Shown: piece after piece, positions 1 to 7,855 of the stretch
How positions within the stretch are numbered: position 1 is the first letter of the stretch
How the letters are laid out: each line of letters starts with the position of its first letter
NCBI RefSeq assembly: GCF_900169065.1
Contig: NZ_FXZB01000011.1
Span: 62,001 to 126,000, forward strand
Length of the DNA: 64,000 nt
Direction of reading: 5' to 3'
Source: Brevibacterium aurantiacum
Lineage (GTDB): Bacteria; Actinomycetota; Actinomycetes; Actinomycetales; Brevibacteriaceae
The notes under the pieces: model-generated
What the model saw: the letters and a program-made list of their open reading frames with translations, nothing else
Database searches by the model: none
Told to the model about the DNA's origin: nothing
Position numbers and translations under genes: made by a program

Positions 1-483
1 TCGGCTCCGAAGCACGTTCAGCAGCTGGTGGAAGAGAACCACCTGCGCTGGGACTCACTCGGTGAGTTCCTCGCCCTGGCCGAATCGTTCCGTCACGAGT
101 TCAACGTCCACGGCAACGCCCGTGCCGGTGTGCTCGCCGATACGCTCGATGCAGCGACCGGCAAGTTCCTCGAAGAGAACAAGTCGCCTTCGCGCAAGGT
201 CGGCGAGATCGACAACCGCGGCAGCCACTTCTTCCTGACCCTCTACTGGGCACAGAACCTGGCCGAGCAGACGACGGACGAACCGCTGTCCGAGGCCATC
301 AAGCCTGTTGCCGAGGCTCTGGAGACCAACGCTGAGAAGATCTCGGCCGAACTCCTCGAAGTCCAGGGCAGCCCGGTCGATCTGGGTGGCTACTACTACC
401 CGGAAGAGGCCAAGCTCGACGCGGCCATGCGCCCCTCGGCCACGCTCAACGAGATCATCTCCACCCTGAGCGCCAAGGTCTGA
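1..483 (+). CDS. icd: NADP-dependent isocitrate dehydrogenase, monomeric type (3' end only)
   Basis: The reading frame is open from base 1, so the gene begins outside the window and only about 160 C-terminal residues are visible. The stretch resembles the C-terminal part of the large single-chain (about 740-residue) isocitrate dehydrogenase common in Actinomycetota and unlike the dimeric 45-kDa enzyme. Recognisable parts are HVQQLVEENHLRWDSLGEF, KVGEIDNRGSHFFLTLYWA and DLGGYYYPEE near the end. The enzyme converts isocitrate to 2-oxoglutarate in the TCA cycle and makes NADPH in the cytosol. The call rests on recall of the family; the N-terminal and most catalytic residues are not in view. Confidence 0.88.
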   Translation, partial: SAPKHVQQLVEENHLRWDSLGEFLALAESFRHEFNVHGNARAGVLADTLDAATGKFLEENKSPSRKVGEIDNRGSHFFLTLYWAQNLAEQTTDEPLSEAIKPVAEALETNAEKISAELLEVQGSPVDLGGYYYPEEAKLDAAMRPSATLNEIISTLSAKV

Positions 484-551
484 TCTCAGGTCTGATCTGA
501 CCAGCACACGTCTCTGATCTCACTTCTTCAGGTCAGAGAATGCAACACCAC

Positions 552-590
552 ACTCATGCGCCCATCAGCGACTATGATGGGCGCATGAGT
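552..590. repeat. Perfect 16-bp inverted repeat over promoter and start codon of the LapA gene
   Basis: The arms ACTCATGCGCCCATCA (552-567) and its exact reverse complement (575-590) are separated by seven bases (568-574). The right arm contains the putative -10 hexamer TATGAT (overlapping at 573-578) and the start codon at 585. There is no T-run after it, so it does not look like an intrinsic terminator of icd. It could be an operator or an RNA hairpin that hides the start codon. Confidence 0.8.
573..578 (+). promoter_or_regulatory. Putative -10 hexamer TATGAT of a leaderless promoter (LapA gene)
   Basis: TATGAT is followed by exactly six bases and then the ATG at 585, so transcription would start at or next to the first base of the start codon. 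No ribosome binding site precedes that ATG. Confidence 0.55.
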
Positions 591-1073
591 ACTCAAGACC
601 CACGTGGCGAATCACAGACGCCCGACGAGCTGCTGGCCGAGACGCAGTCCGTGCTCGGCGACGAGGATCCGGCGACCGGCAACACCCGCGAGGTCGCACC
701 GACTCAGCAAGTGGATCCGACGCAGCGCATCGAGCCCGCACAGCAGACCGAACCTGAGCAACGCCAGGAGCCGACTCCTGCAGGCAAGGACGCGGACCTG
801 TCACAGCTCAAGGGCGGGTCCGGCATGTCGGCGGGAATGTGGGCGTCGCTCATCCTCGGTGCCGCCATCGTCGTGCTCCTGCTCATCTTCATCCTGCAGA
901 ACAACGTCCCCGCCGAATTCCAGTACTTCGGTTGGCAGTTCCAGCTGCCGCTGGGCGTTGCCATGCTCTTCGCCGCAATCGGCGGCATCTTCATCGCCGG
1001 CATCATCGGATCCGTGCGCATCTTCGTGCTCAACCGCAAGCTGAAGAAGATTTCGAAGGCTCTGGGCCGCTGA
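585..1073 (+). CDS. LapA family membrane protein (DUF1049-like)
   Basis: A hydrophilic, Gln/Thr/Glu-rich N-terminal region of about 80 residues precedes two closely spaced membrane segments (roughly residues 90-112 and 122-146) and a short basic tail ending RKLKKISKALGR. The pattern LQNN-x-FQYFGWQFQLPLG between the helices is typical of the LapA/DUF1049 domain found in small inner-membrane proteins linked in some bacteria to lipopolysaccharide assembly; the role in Gram-positive bacteria is unknown. I chose the ATG at 585 because of the leaderless -10 signal; an in-frame ATG at 540 would add 15 residues. It lies four bases before the next gene and probably shares its transcript. Confidence 0.75.
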   Translation: MSTQDPRGESQTPDELLAETQSVLGDEDPATGNTREVAPTQQVDPTQRIEPAQQTEPEQRQEPTPAGKDADLSQLKGGSGMSAGMWASLILGAAIVVLLLIFILQNNVPAEFQYFGWQFQLPLGVAMLFAAIGGIFIAGIIGSVRIFVLNRKLKKISKALGR

Positions 1074-1076
1074 TAC

Positions 1077-1721
1077 ATGGAGTCCCACCCCGGTTTCACC
1101 CTCCTGCCCACCCAGCTCGATTCGACCATCGTCCTCGCCGACACTGACGCCGAGGCCGAATGGGCGCGCATCGATCTCTCCTCGCTGACGAAGCAGGAGA
1201 TGAACTATGCGACGGAGTTCGAACCCGATGCGGCAGCCACTTGGGCTGCCGGTCGGGTCATTCTCCGCCATGTTCTCGGCACGCATCTGGACCGCGACCC
1301 CGCCGGCATCGAGATTCGTCTCGACTCTGCGGGCAAGCCCCGGGTCGAGGAATGCGAATTCTCCGTCACCAGAGCCAGGCGACTGGTCCTGGTCGCCGTT
1401 GCCGATGATCCCATAGGGGTCGATCTCGAGGCCGTGCCCGAACACGCGGTTGCCGCCGAGGCGATGTCGCTGCTGCACCCGAAGGAGCGAGCCGAGCTCG
1501 AGCAGGTGCCAGCATCTGAGCTGGCGACCGACTTCGTCCGTGTGTGGGCCCGCAAAGAGGCCTTCCTCAAGGCTCTGAGCACAGGCTTGGCCCGCGATCC
1601 CGGCATGGACTACATCGGAGCCGGAACCGCACCGAACTCCCCGCACCCCGACGTCGAGATCTTCGACCTGGAATCGGGTCTGCCCGAGGGATACCACGCG
1701 GCCATCGCGTTCAACCGCTGA
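1077..1721 (+). CDS. 4'-phosphopantetheinyl transferase superfamily protein
   Basis: The 214-residue protein has the two Sfp-type signatures: GVDLEAVPE (residues about 114-122, with the Mg-binding Asp116 and Glu118) and W-x-x-KEAFLKA (about 157-166). Such enzymes move the 4'-phosphopantetheine arm of CoA onto a serine of carrier proteins used in fatty acid, polyketide or non-ribosomal peptide synthesis. The usual Ser-His of the central CoA-binding motif is not obvious; the matching segment reads EFSVTRARR, so CoA contact may differ. Only three bases separate it from the LapA gene, suggesting co-transcription. No carrier protein gene is nearby, so the target is unknown. Confidence 0.82.
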   Translation: MESHPGFTLLPTQLDSTIVLADTDAEAEWARIDLSSLTKQEMNYATEFEPDAAATWAAGRVILRHVLGTHLDRDPAGIEIRLDSAGKPRVEECEFSVTRARRLVLVAVADDPIGVDLEAVPEHAVAAEAMSLLHPKERAELEQVPASELATDFVRVWARKEAFLKALSTGLARDPGMDYIGAGTAPNSPHPDVEIFDLESGLPEGYHAAIAFNR

Positions 1722-1730
1722 CAGCCACTC

Positions 1731-2138
1731 TCAGTCGCTCGCCGGTGTGGACCCACCGAATGCCTCGTCCTCGGCGAAATCGGGGCCATTGGCCCCGGTG
1801 GTGAACACGATGGCGATGGCCAAAGAGCCGAGAGCCGTGTAGCCGAACCAGACGAGGCCCGCCGCCGGACTTCCGACAAGGGCGAGGATCACGGCGATGA
1901 TCGTCGACACCACCCAGAGCGAATCGAATATCGCCAGGTACTTCACATAGCGCTTCTCACCTCTGCGGGCGCCATAGGAGATCTCCGTGGCAGCGCTGAG
2001 GAAGAGCAGGACGATTGCCGTGATCGCCAACCACCTGGGTGCCAGCAGAAACGATTCGACCGCGGGAAGAAACGCGCAGAGTGCGACCGCGACGAGCAGT
2101 TTGAACACGCCATCGGCGACGAACCCGAATTTCATCAT
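1731..2138 (-). CDS. Small integral membrane protein, function unknown
   Basis: The 135-residue protein has about four hydrophobic segments (near residues 10-30, 36-52, 66-90 and 93-112) and an acidic C-terminal tail. I do not recognise a named family. It converges with the phosphopantetheinyl transferase gene with a nine-base gap. Two ATG codons lie in tandem at the start; the first (2138) is taken because a TAGGAT hexamer sits six bases before it, pointing to a leaderless transcript. Confidence 0.65.
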   Translation of the reverse strand: MMKFGFVADGVFKLLVAVALCAFLPAVESFLLAPRWLAITAIVLLFLSAATEISYGARRGEKRYVKYLAIFDSLWVVSTIIAVILALVGSPAAGLVWFGYTALGSLAIAIVFTTGANGPDFAEDEAFGGSTPASD

Positions 2139-2144
2139 GCTCCG

Positions 2145-2150
2145 ATCCTA
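2145..2150 (-). promoter_or_regulatory. Putative leaderless -10 hexamer TAGGAT (membrane protein gene at 2138)
   Basis: TAGGAT on the minus strand, six bases before the first ATG at 2138. Confidence 0.5.
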
Positions 2151-2172
2151 CTCAACCGACCCTGTACGAAAG

Positions 2173-3603
2173 TCACCGGTGGTCGGCCTCACTGAGCATT
2201 GACTGCACCGTCTCCAGCGCCTGACGCAGCACGGTCGCTTCGACGTTGGAGTGGGCGATGACGATTCCGTGCCGGACATCACTGTCGGCACTCCAACCGG
2301 CCGCCAACGATGCCACGAGGATTCCGCGCTCGGCCAGGTCGGTGCGCAGCCGTGCTGCCGTGTGCGCGCTCGTCTCGATGACGAGGGTGCGACCTTCGTG
2401 GACAAGACCGGGAACCTCACCGATCTGGGCCAGGACCGCCTCGGCGGCTCTGATCCTGCGTCGACCCCGGGAGATTCTGCGACGCAGCCCTCCCGAGGTG
2501 AGATAGGCCGCGATCGCGGACTGCATGACCGGGGAGAACGCCGGCCCCAAGGCGGTGCGCATCCGGCTCAAGCGCTTCCCCAGCTCCCCGTGGGCGATGA
2601 TGTACCCGGTGGACACGGCCGAGGTCAGCAGAGTCGAAAACGTGCCGATGTGGACCACCTGGGCGGGGGCATCGGTCGATACCGCGAGGTCGTAGAGAGT
2701 CGGCACCACGGTGCGGGCGTAGCGGGCCTCGCTGTCGTAGTCGTCCTCGATGACGATGACGCCGGCGGCCTGTGCCCATTCCAGGAGTCTGACCCGCTGG
2801 TCGATGGGCATCGTGGTTCCGTGCGGAAACTGATGGTTGGGAGTCACCACGACCGCGCCGAGGTGGGCAGAAGCGGCACCGGACAGGTGCGCCGTGTCGA
2901 TGGGGATGAGTTCACGATCGGTCATTGCCTGTCGCAGGCCTGGAAACCCTGGGTTCTCAACGCCGATGGCGCCGTCAACGCCCGTTGTCAGGAGCAGGCG
3001 CAGCCCGTCTCTCGATCCGCTGGTGAGGATGATGTCGTCGGGATCGACGCTCATCCCCCGAGTCAGGCGCAGGTGATCAGCGATCGCCCACCTGGCCTGC
3101 GGTTGTCCCAGCGCATCGATCGGACCGGGATCGAGGTCGAGGGAATCACGCCAGGCTCTCCGGAAGGCCGGTTCCTGCAATGGGTTGTCACCTCCGAACC
3201 CGGGACGCAGGTCGACGAAGCTGCGCAGCCGGCGCCGGGGCACCTGGGGCGGACGGCTCTGTGGCCCGGACGCTCGCGGAGTGCTCGGCAGCTCCGGGTT
3301 CACCCGTGTGGCCGAGCGCTCGGCAGTGATGAGAAAACCCTCGACGACGAGCTGGGCGTAGGCGGTCTCGACAGTCCCCCGGGAGACATGAAGATGGGCA
3401 GCCAGGCGTCTGCTGGCGGGCACCGGCTCTCCCGGGCGCACGGCCCCGGCAGCGATGAGTCGTCTGATCTCGGCCACCAGCTGATCCGGCAGCGGAGTCG
3501 ACGTCTCGCGGTCGATCGCGATGGACAGTGCGATCCCGTCGGCCCGCGGCAGGACCACGTCTGGTGGGGCGGCTGCGGAGTCCGTCGGCTGAGCTGGAGA
3601 CAT
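2173..3603 (-). CDS. pdxR: PdxR-like MocR regulator (GntR helix-turn-helix plus aminotransferase-like domain), PLP lysine replaced
   Basis: A winged-helix GntR domain (about residues 35-105, with VPASRRLAAHLHVSRGTVE) is joined to a type I aminotransferase-like domain (about 130-476). The latter keeps TPNHQFPHG (about 254-262) and EDDYDSE (about 286-292), but the segment that normally reads GTFSK with the lysine that binds pyridoxal phosphate reads GTFST, with Thr324 at the lysine position. The gene is divergent from pdxST, the standard arrangement for PdxR, which activates PLP synthesis when PLP is low. The start at 3603 follows TATGAT by six bases; the longer frame to 3660 would run across the regulatory region. 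Without the lysine, PLP could at best bind non-covalently. Confidence 0.85.
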   Translation of the reverse strand: MSPAQPTDSAAAPPDVVLPRADGIALSIAIDRETSTPLPDQLVAEIRRLIAAGAVRPGEPVPASRRLAAHLHVSRGTVETAYAQLVVEGFLITAERSATRVNPELPSTPRASGPQSRPPQVPRRRLRSFVDLRPGFGGDNPLQEPAFRRAWRDSLDLDPGPIDALGQPQARWAIADHLRLTRGMSVDPDDIILTSGSRDGLRLLLTTGVDGAIGVENPGFPGLRQAMTDRELIPIDTAHLSGAASAHLGAVVVTPNHQFPHGTTMPIDQRVRLLEWAQAAGVIVIEDDYDSEARYARTVVPTLYDLAVSTDAPAQVVHIGTFSTLLTSAVSTGYIIAHGELGKRLSRMRTALGPAFSPVMQSAIAAYLTSGGLRRRISRGRRRIRAAEAVLAQIGEVPGLVHEGRTLVIETSAHTAARLRTDLAERGILVASLAAGWSADSDVRHGIVIAHSNVEATVLRQALETVQSMLSEADHR

Positions 3604-3609
3604 GACACG

Positions 3610-3615
3610 ATCATA
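3610..3615 (-). promoter_or_regulatory. Putative leaderless -10 hexamer TATGAT (pdxR)
   Basis: TATGAT on the minus strand, six bases before the pdxR ATG at 3603; no ribosome binding site is present. Confidence 0.55.
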
Positions 3616-3621
3616 CTGGCC

Positions 3622-3639
3622 TAAAACTTTTAATACTTT
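3622..3639. promoter_or_regulatory. Tandem 9-bp direct repeat in the pdxR-pdxS intergenic region, candidate PdxR operator
   Basis: On the plus strand TAAAACTTT is followed directly by TAATACTTT (one mismatch), an AT-rich island in GC-rich DNA. It is flanked by the inverted pentamers CTGGC and TGGCC-like bases. MocR regulators commonly bind tandem direct repeats in divergent promoters, so this is the best operator candidate. The site lies just upstream of the pdxR -10 and about 30 bases before a TAGTCT hexamer (3670-3675) that may be the pdxST -10. Confidence 0.5.
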
Positions 3640-3747
3640 CTGGCACTCTTCTTGGGCCACAGGTCGTTCTAGTCTTGTGGTGAACGGCCGTTCTCACCGA
3701 TCAATTCGCCTCCATCAGGCACACCTCGAACGGAAAGCACCACACCA

Positions 3748-4629
3748 ATGACTCAGACACAGACCCTGCTCAACACCGGCTTGGCACAGATGCTCAAGGG
3801 CGGCGTCATCATGGACGTCGTCAACGAGGAGCAGGCCCGCATAGCGGAGGCCGCCGGCGCCTCGGCGGTCATGGCGCTCGAACGCGTCCCCGCGGACATC
3901 CGCGCTCAGGGCGGAGTGGCCCGAATGAGCGATCCCGACCTCATCGACGGCATCACGGCCGCCGTGTCGATTCCCGTCATGGCCAAGGCCCGGATCGGAC
4001 ATTTCGTCGAGGCACAGATCCTCGAGACCCTAGGAGTGGACTACATCGACGAATCGGAGGTCCTCTCCCCCGCCGACTACGTCAATCACATCGACAAGTC
4101 CGTCTTCAAGGTTCCCTTCGTCTGTGGTGCGACCAACCTCGGCGAGGCGCTGCGCCGCATCACAGAGGGCGCATCGATGATCCGCTCGAAGGGTGAGGCA
4201 GGCACCGGCGACGTCTCCGAGGCGATGCGCCATCTGCGGACCATCAACTCCGAGATCAGGGCGCTGGGAGCCAAGAGCGAAGACGAGCTCTATGTTGCTG
4301 CGAAGGAGATTGCAGCCCCGTACCAGCTGGTCAAGCAGGTCGCAGGCCTCGGACGTCTGCCCGTCGTGACCTTCGTTGCCGGCGGCATCGCCACTCCCGC
4401 CGACGCGGCCATGATGATGCAGCTCGGCGCTGACGGCGTCTTCGTCGGTTCCGGCATCTTCAAGTCCGGCAACCCTGAGGCACGAGCCAAGGCCATCGTC
4501 GAGGCGACCACTCACTTCGACGATCCCATCGCCGTTGCGAAGGCCTCACGTGGGCTCGGCGATGCGATGGTCGGCATCAATGTCACCGACGTCGCTGCAC
4601 CCCACCGCCTGGCAGAGCGCGGCTGGTGA
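3748..4629 (+). CDS. pdxS: Pyridoxal 5'-phosphate synthase lyase subunit PdxS
   Basis: PdxS joins a pentose phosphate, glyceraldehyde 3-phosphate and ammonia to make pyridoxal 5'-phosphate in the cytosol. The 293-residue protein matches the family in length and has [35 protein letters not shown] with the ribulose-phosphate-binding lysine, and FAIGSGIF-type phosphate binding seen here as [12 protein letters not shown]. The 5' untranslated region is long, unlike many genes here, and no clear AGGAGG is seen, only GGAAAG about 10 bases upstream. It overlaps pdxT by four bases (GTGA), so the two subunits are translationally coupled. Confidence 0.96.
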   Translation: MTQTQTLLNTGLAQMLKGGVIMDVVNEEQARIAEAAGASAVMALERVPADIRAQGGVARMSDPDLIDGITAAVSIPVMAKARIGHFVEAQILETLGVDYIDESEVLSPADYVNHIDKSVFKVPFVCGATNLGEALRRITEGASMIRSKGEAGTGDVSEAMRHLRTINSEIRALGAKSEDELYVAAKEIAAPYQLVKQVAGLGRLPVVTFVAGGIATPADAAMMMQLGADGVFVGSGIFKSGNPEARAKAIVEATTHFDDPIAVAKASRGLGDAMVGINVTDVAAPHRLAERGW

Positions 4630-5207
4630 GAGTCGGCGTCCTCAGCCTCCAGGGAGCCTTTCGCGAGCACCTCGGCGTGCTCGACTCCCTGGGGGTCAGC
4701 TCCAGCAAGGTCACGAGGCCCGAGCACCTTGATTCCATCGATTCGCTCATCGTGCCCGGAGGCGAGTCATCGGCCATGGTCCGCATTGCCGCCGGAACCG
4801 GACTCTTCCCCACACTCAGTGACAAGATCCAGTCCGGTCTGCCGATCTTCGGCACGTGTGCGGGACTCATCCTCCTCGCCGATCGACTCACGGATGATTC
4901 GCTGGACGGCTTCGACCGCCTCGGCGGGCTCGATATCACGGTGGCCCGCAACGCCTACGGCAGGCAGCGTGAGTCCTTCAGCACCCCCGTCCATGTGAGC
5001 GGGTTCGCCGAAGACTTCGAAGCCACCTTCATCCGTGCTCCGCAGATCATGGAACACGGGGATGATGTCGAGGTCCTCGCGGAGCACGACGGTTCACCGG
5101 TGCTGGTGCGGCAGGGCAATATCTGGGGCGGCAGCTTCCACCCGGAACTCGGTGCCGATACCAGGATCCACAGAGAATTCCTGCACAGCCTCAGCGTGAC
5201 CGTGTAA
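4626..5207 (+). CDS. pdxT: Pyridoxal 5'-phosphate synthase glutaminase subunit PdxT
   Basis: PdxT hydrolyses glutamine and passes ammonia to PdxS. The class I glutaminase features are all visible: PGGESSAM (about residues 44-51), the nucleophile Cys78 in FGTCAGLI, and the His/Glu pair in FHPELG near residue 172. The 193 residues fit the family. It starts with GTG inside the pdxS stop. Together with the divergent pdxR this is a complete, self-regulated vitamin B6 locus. Confidence 0.96.
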   Translation: MRVGVLSLQGAFREHLGVLDSLGVSSSKVTRPEHLDSIDSLIVPGGESSAMVRIAAGTGLFPTLSDKIQSGLPIFGTCAGLILLADRLTDDSLDGFDRLGGLDITVARNAYGRQRESFSTPVHVSGFAEDFEATFIRAPQIMEHGDDVEVLAEHDGSPVLVRQGNIWGGSFHPELGADTRIHREFLHSLSVTV

Positions 5208-5217
5208 AGATTGAACC

Positions 5218-6814
5218 ATGACAAACGAGACGCTGCAGAAACTCAAGTCCGGATACACCTTCGATGCTCCGACACTGCAATTGGGGGGTGGCGCTGAACG
5301 AGGATGAGCCCGACAAGGACACCCCGATCTCGATCCCGCTGTCGATGCTCAACCGGCACGGTCTGGTTGCCGGAGCAACGGGCACCGGCAAGACCGTGAC
5401 CCTGCAGGTCCTGGCCGAACAGCTCTCCCGCGCCGGTGTTCCGGTCTTCGCCTCTGACATCAAGGGCGACCTCTCGGGCATCGGTTCCGCGGGCAAACCT
5501 TCCGACAAGTTGAGCAAGCGTCTCGAGGCCTCGGGGCAGGAGTGGAATGCCTCGGCCAACCCCACCGAGTTCTACACCTTGGGAGATTCGGGACTGGGGA
5601 CTCCGCTGCGGGCCACGGTCACCTCGTTCGGACCGATCCTGCTGTCGAAGGTCCTCGAGCTCAATGACACGCAGGAATCCGTGCTTTCGCTGGTCTTCCA
5701 CTACGCCGACACCGCCGGTCTCGCGCTGCTCGATCTCTCTGACCTACGCGCGGTGCTGAACTTCCTCACCTCTGATGAGGGCAAGGCCGATCTCGAGGAC
5801 ATCGGTGGGGCGTCGAAGGCCACCGTCGGCGTCATCCTGCGCAAGATCTCCGAACTCTCCGCACAGGGCGGCGATGTCTTCTTCGGCGAACCCGAGTTCG
5901 ACACCGCGGACCTGCTGCGCCTCGACGACAATGGGGCCGGCATCATCTCGGTCCTCGAATTGCAGAAGCTCAATCAGTCACCGGCACTGTTCTCCACGTT
6001 CCTGATGTGGCTGCTGGCCGACCTGTTCCAGGATCTGCCGGAGGTCGGCGATGCCGACAAGCCCTCGCTCGTGTTCTTCTTCGACGAGGCCCATCTCCTC
6101 TTCGCCGATGCGTCGAAGGCGTTCCTGCAGTCGGTGACGCAGACCGTGCGTCTCATCCGGTCCAAGGGAGTCGGCGTCTTCTTCGTCACGCAGACACCGA
6201 AGGACGTGCCCGAAGATGTGCTCGCCCAATTGGGTTCGCGTATTCAGCATCAGCTGCGGGCGCATACTCCCAACGATGCCAAGGCTCTGAAGTCGACCGT
6301 GCAGACATTCCCGAAGTCCGACTACGATCTCGAATCGCTGCTGACGACGCTGGGCATCGGCGAGGCTGTCGTGACGATGATGGACCCCGAGGGTGCACCC
6401 ACGCCCGTGGCGCCCACGAGGATACGCGCGCCCGAGTCGCAGATGGGTCCGATGTCAGAGGACGAGATCAAATCGGCCGTCGCAGCATCTCCGCAGCACG
6501 AGAAGTACGGGACCGCCATCGACAATGAGTCGGCGCGTGAGATTCTCACGAAGCGCCTGGAGTCCGGCTCCGAGGCCCACGACGAGGAGCAGGCGGCCGG
6601 GAACAAGGTGGCGTTCCCCGAGGACTCGTCGAAGGGATCCCAGTCCGGATCGGGTTCACGTTCGGATTCTCGATCGGGTTCGGGGGCGGGCCAGAAGGAG
6701 GAGGACAGCATGTTCTCCAAGGTCGTGAAGTCCTCTGCGTTCAAGCAGCTCACTCGCACCGCGGTCCGGGAGATCACACGCGGAATCTTCGGAACCTCAC
6801 GTCGTCGACGCTAA
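5218..6814 (+). CDS. HerA-like helicase/ATPase (DUF853 family), frameshifted near the N-terminus
   Basis: The main frame carries a Walker A motif GATGTGKT, a FFFDEAHLLF Walker B and the DUF853 pattern KGDLSGIG. The C-terminal part is Ser/Gly-rich, then basic. The natural start appears to be the ATG at 5218 (TNETLQKLKSGYTFDAP...), preceded by AAAGAT and six bases, but that frame stops after about 29 codons. Reading continues correctly in the next frame after a run of six G at 5283-5288; with five G the junction would read LQLGVALNEDEPD. A shorter product could start within 5264-5290. It follows pdxT by ten bases and overlaps the stop of the convergent lipid kinase gene. DUF853 proteins are proposed DNA-translocating ATPases; the partner nuclease NurA is not in view. 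Confidence 0.8.
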
Positions 6815-7848
6815 TTCGGTGTGATGATCGTCAGTGAGGTCGTTCCGGCTCGCAGGTCCAATCGACGGCAGTCCCCGATGAGGTCGCCGTCGAGTTGGAC
6901 CGGAGCCGGATCATCAAGGGTGATGCTGGCTTCAGTCCCCTGCCAGTAGTGCATCGCTGCGTGAGCCGCCGGACGTCGGTTCACGCAGCTCCACCCGATG
7001 AGTGCCCATTCGCCGAGGCGGTCGCCGGGTTTCGTCGTGCTCAGCTCCACGGCGAGAAGCTCGAATTTCGCGGCGGTGGGCCTCGCGCGGTCGAACACCG
7101 GGATCGGGCCGGCTGGTCGTGCCGTCTTCGAGGCCATGACCGACCACACATAGTTCGCAGTCGTGGTCTCGAGCGGAAGCTCATTTGGCTGCGAATCCGA
7201 CTCCGCCCCCGGGGCTGCATGTCCACCGGGGCTCTGCCTCGGTGGACCGGAGCTCTGCCTCGGTGGACCGGAGCTCTGAGGAGTGGTCAGGTGCGCACTG
7301 ATCAATGGGGCGAAGAGTGCCCGTCCGGCGCCATAGGCATAGCCGAGAATTCCCCATCCGAGACCTGTCGGGAGTCGAGTGCGCCCGGAGACTGCCCGCG
7401 CGTCTCCCCCGATCCCAGCCAGCGACAGAAAATGCTCGCGTCGTGGGCCCGCCTCGGTGAAACAGTCAGCGACGTTGACGGGCACCTCGCAACGCGGTGC
7501 GAACGGTGAGTCCAAATACTTCTGGACCAGCTGCAGTGCCTGCCGAGTCGACCTGATCCCAAGGTGCCTGGACAGGACGTTTGCGGTTCCGGTCGGAATG
7601 ATGAGGACAGGAACATTCGCCGACGCCAGCACCGGAGCACTCACACGCAGCGTGCCATCGCCGCCGAGGATGACGATGAGATCGGCACCCCAGTCAAGCA
7701 GCTTCGAGGCCTGCTCGACACCTGGCCACTGCTTTGTCGTTGTGGCACTGCGATACCTGGTGTGACTTCGTCTGATGATCTCGACAAGTTCGCTGTAGGC
7801 ACGCATGGTGTGCCCGTGTTTGGGATTGATGAGGATTCCGACCTTCAT
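6811..7848 (-). CDS. Diacylglycerol/sphingosine kinase family lipid kinase
   Basis: The N-terminal kinase domain has VGILINPKHGH, the catalytic ILGGDGTLRV (about residues 61-70) and IPTGTANVLSR, the set typical of the DagK/YegS family that phosphorylates diacylglycerol or related lipids at the membrane. I start at the ATG at 7848 (MKVGILINP); an upstream in-frame codon adds 13 residues unlike the family. A linker at about residues 190-225 is rich in Pro, Ser and Gln and is encoded by 21-bp repeats. It begins seven bases after the AlkZ-like gene stops, so it is probably its operon partner. The stop overlaps that of the convergent helicase gene. Confidence 0.85.
   Translation of the reverse strand: MKVGILINPKHGHTMRAYSELVEIIRRSHTRYRSATTTKQWPGVEQASKLLDWGADLIVILGGDGTLRVSAPVLASANVPVLIIPTGTANVLSRHLGIRSTRQALQLVQKYLDSPFAPRCEVPVNVADCFTEAGPRREHFLSLAGIGGDARAVSGRTRLPTGLGWGILGYAYGAGRALFAPLISAHLTTPQSSGPPRQSSGPPRQSPGGHAAPGAESDSQPNELPLETTTANYVWSVMASKTARPAGPIPVFDRARPTAAKFELLAVELSTTKPGDRLGEWALIGWSCVNRRPAAHAAMHYWQGTEASITLDDPAPVQLDGDLIGDCRRLDLRAGTTSLTIITPN
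7231..7272. repeat. Two perfect 21-bp tandem repeats inside the lipid kinase gene
   Basis: The unit GCTCTGCCTCGGTGGACCGG plus one A occurs at 7231-7251 and 7252-7272, with a diverged third copy upstream. The unit is a multiple of three and codes for SGPPRQS-like heptads, so copy number can change without breaking the frame. Confidence 0.8.
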
Positions 7849-7855
7849 CACTGAC

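Noticed and set aside
552-590. The palindrome as an intrinsic terminator of icd
   Set aside because: No T-run follows, and the right arm carries the next gene's -10 and start codon.
2251-3624. Plus-strand open frame of 457 codons
   Set aside because: It is the antisense of pdxR; the composition lacks domain-like hydrophobic patterns.
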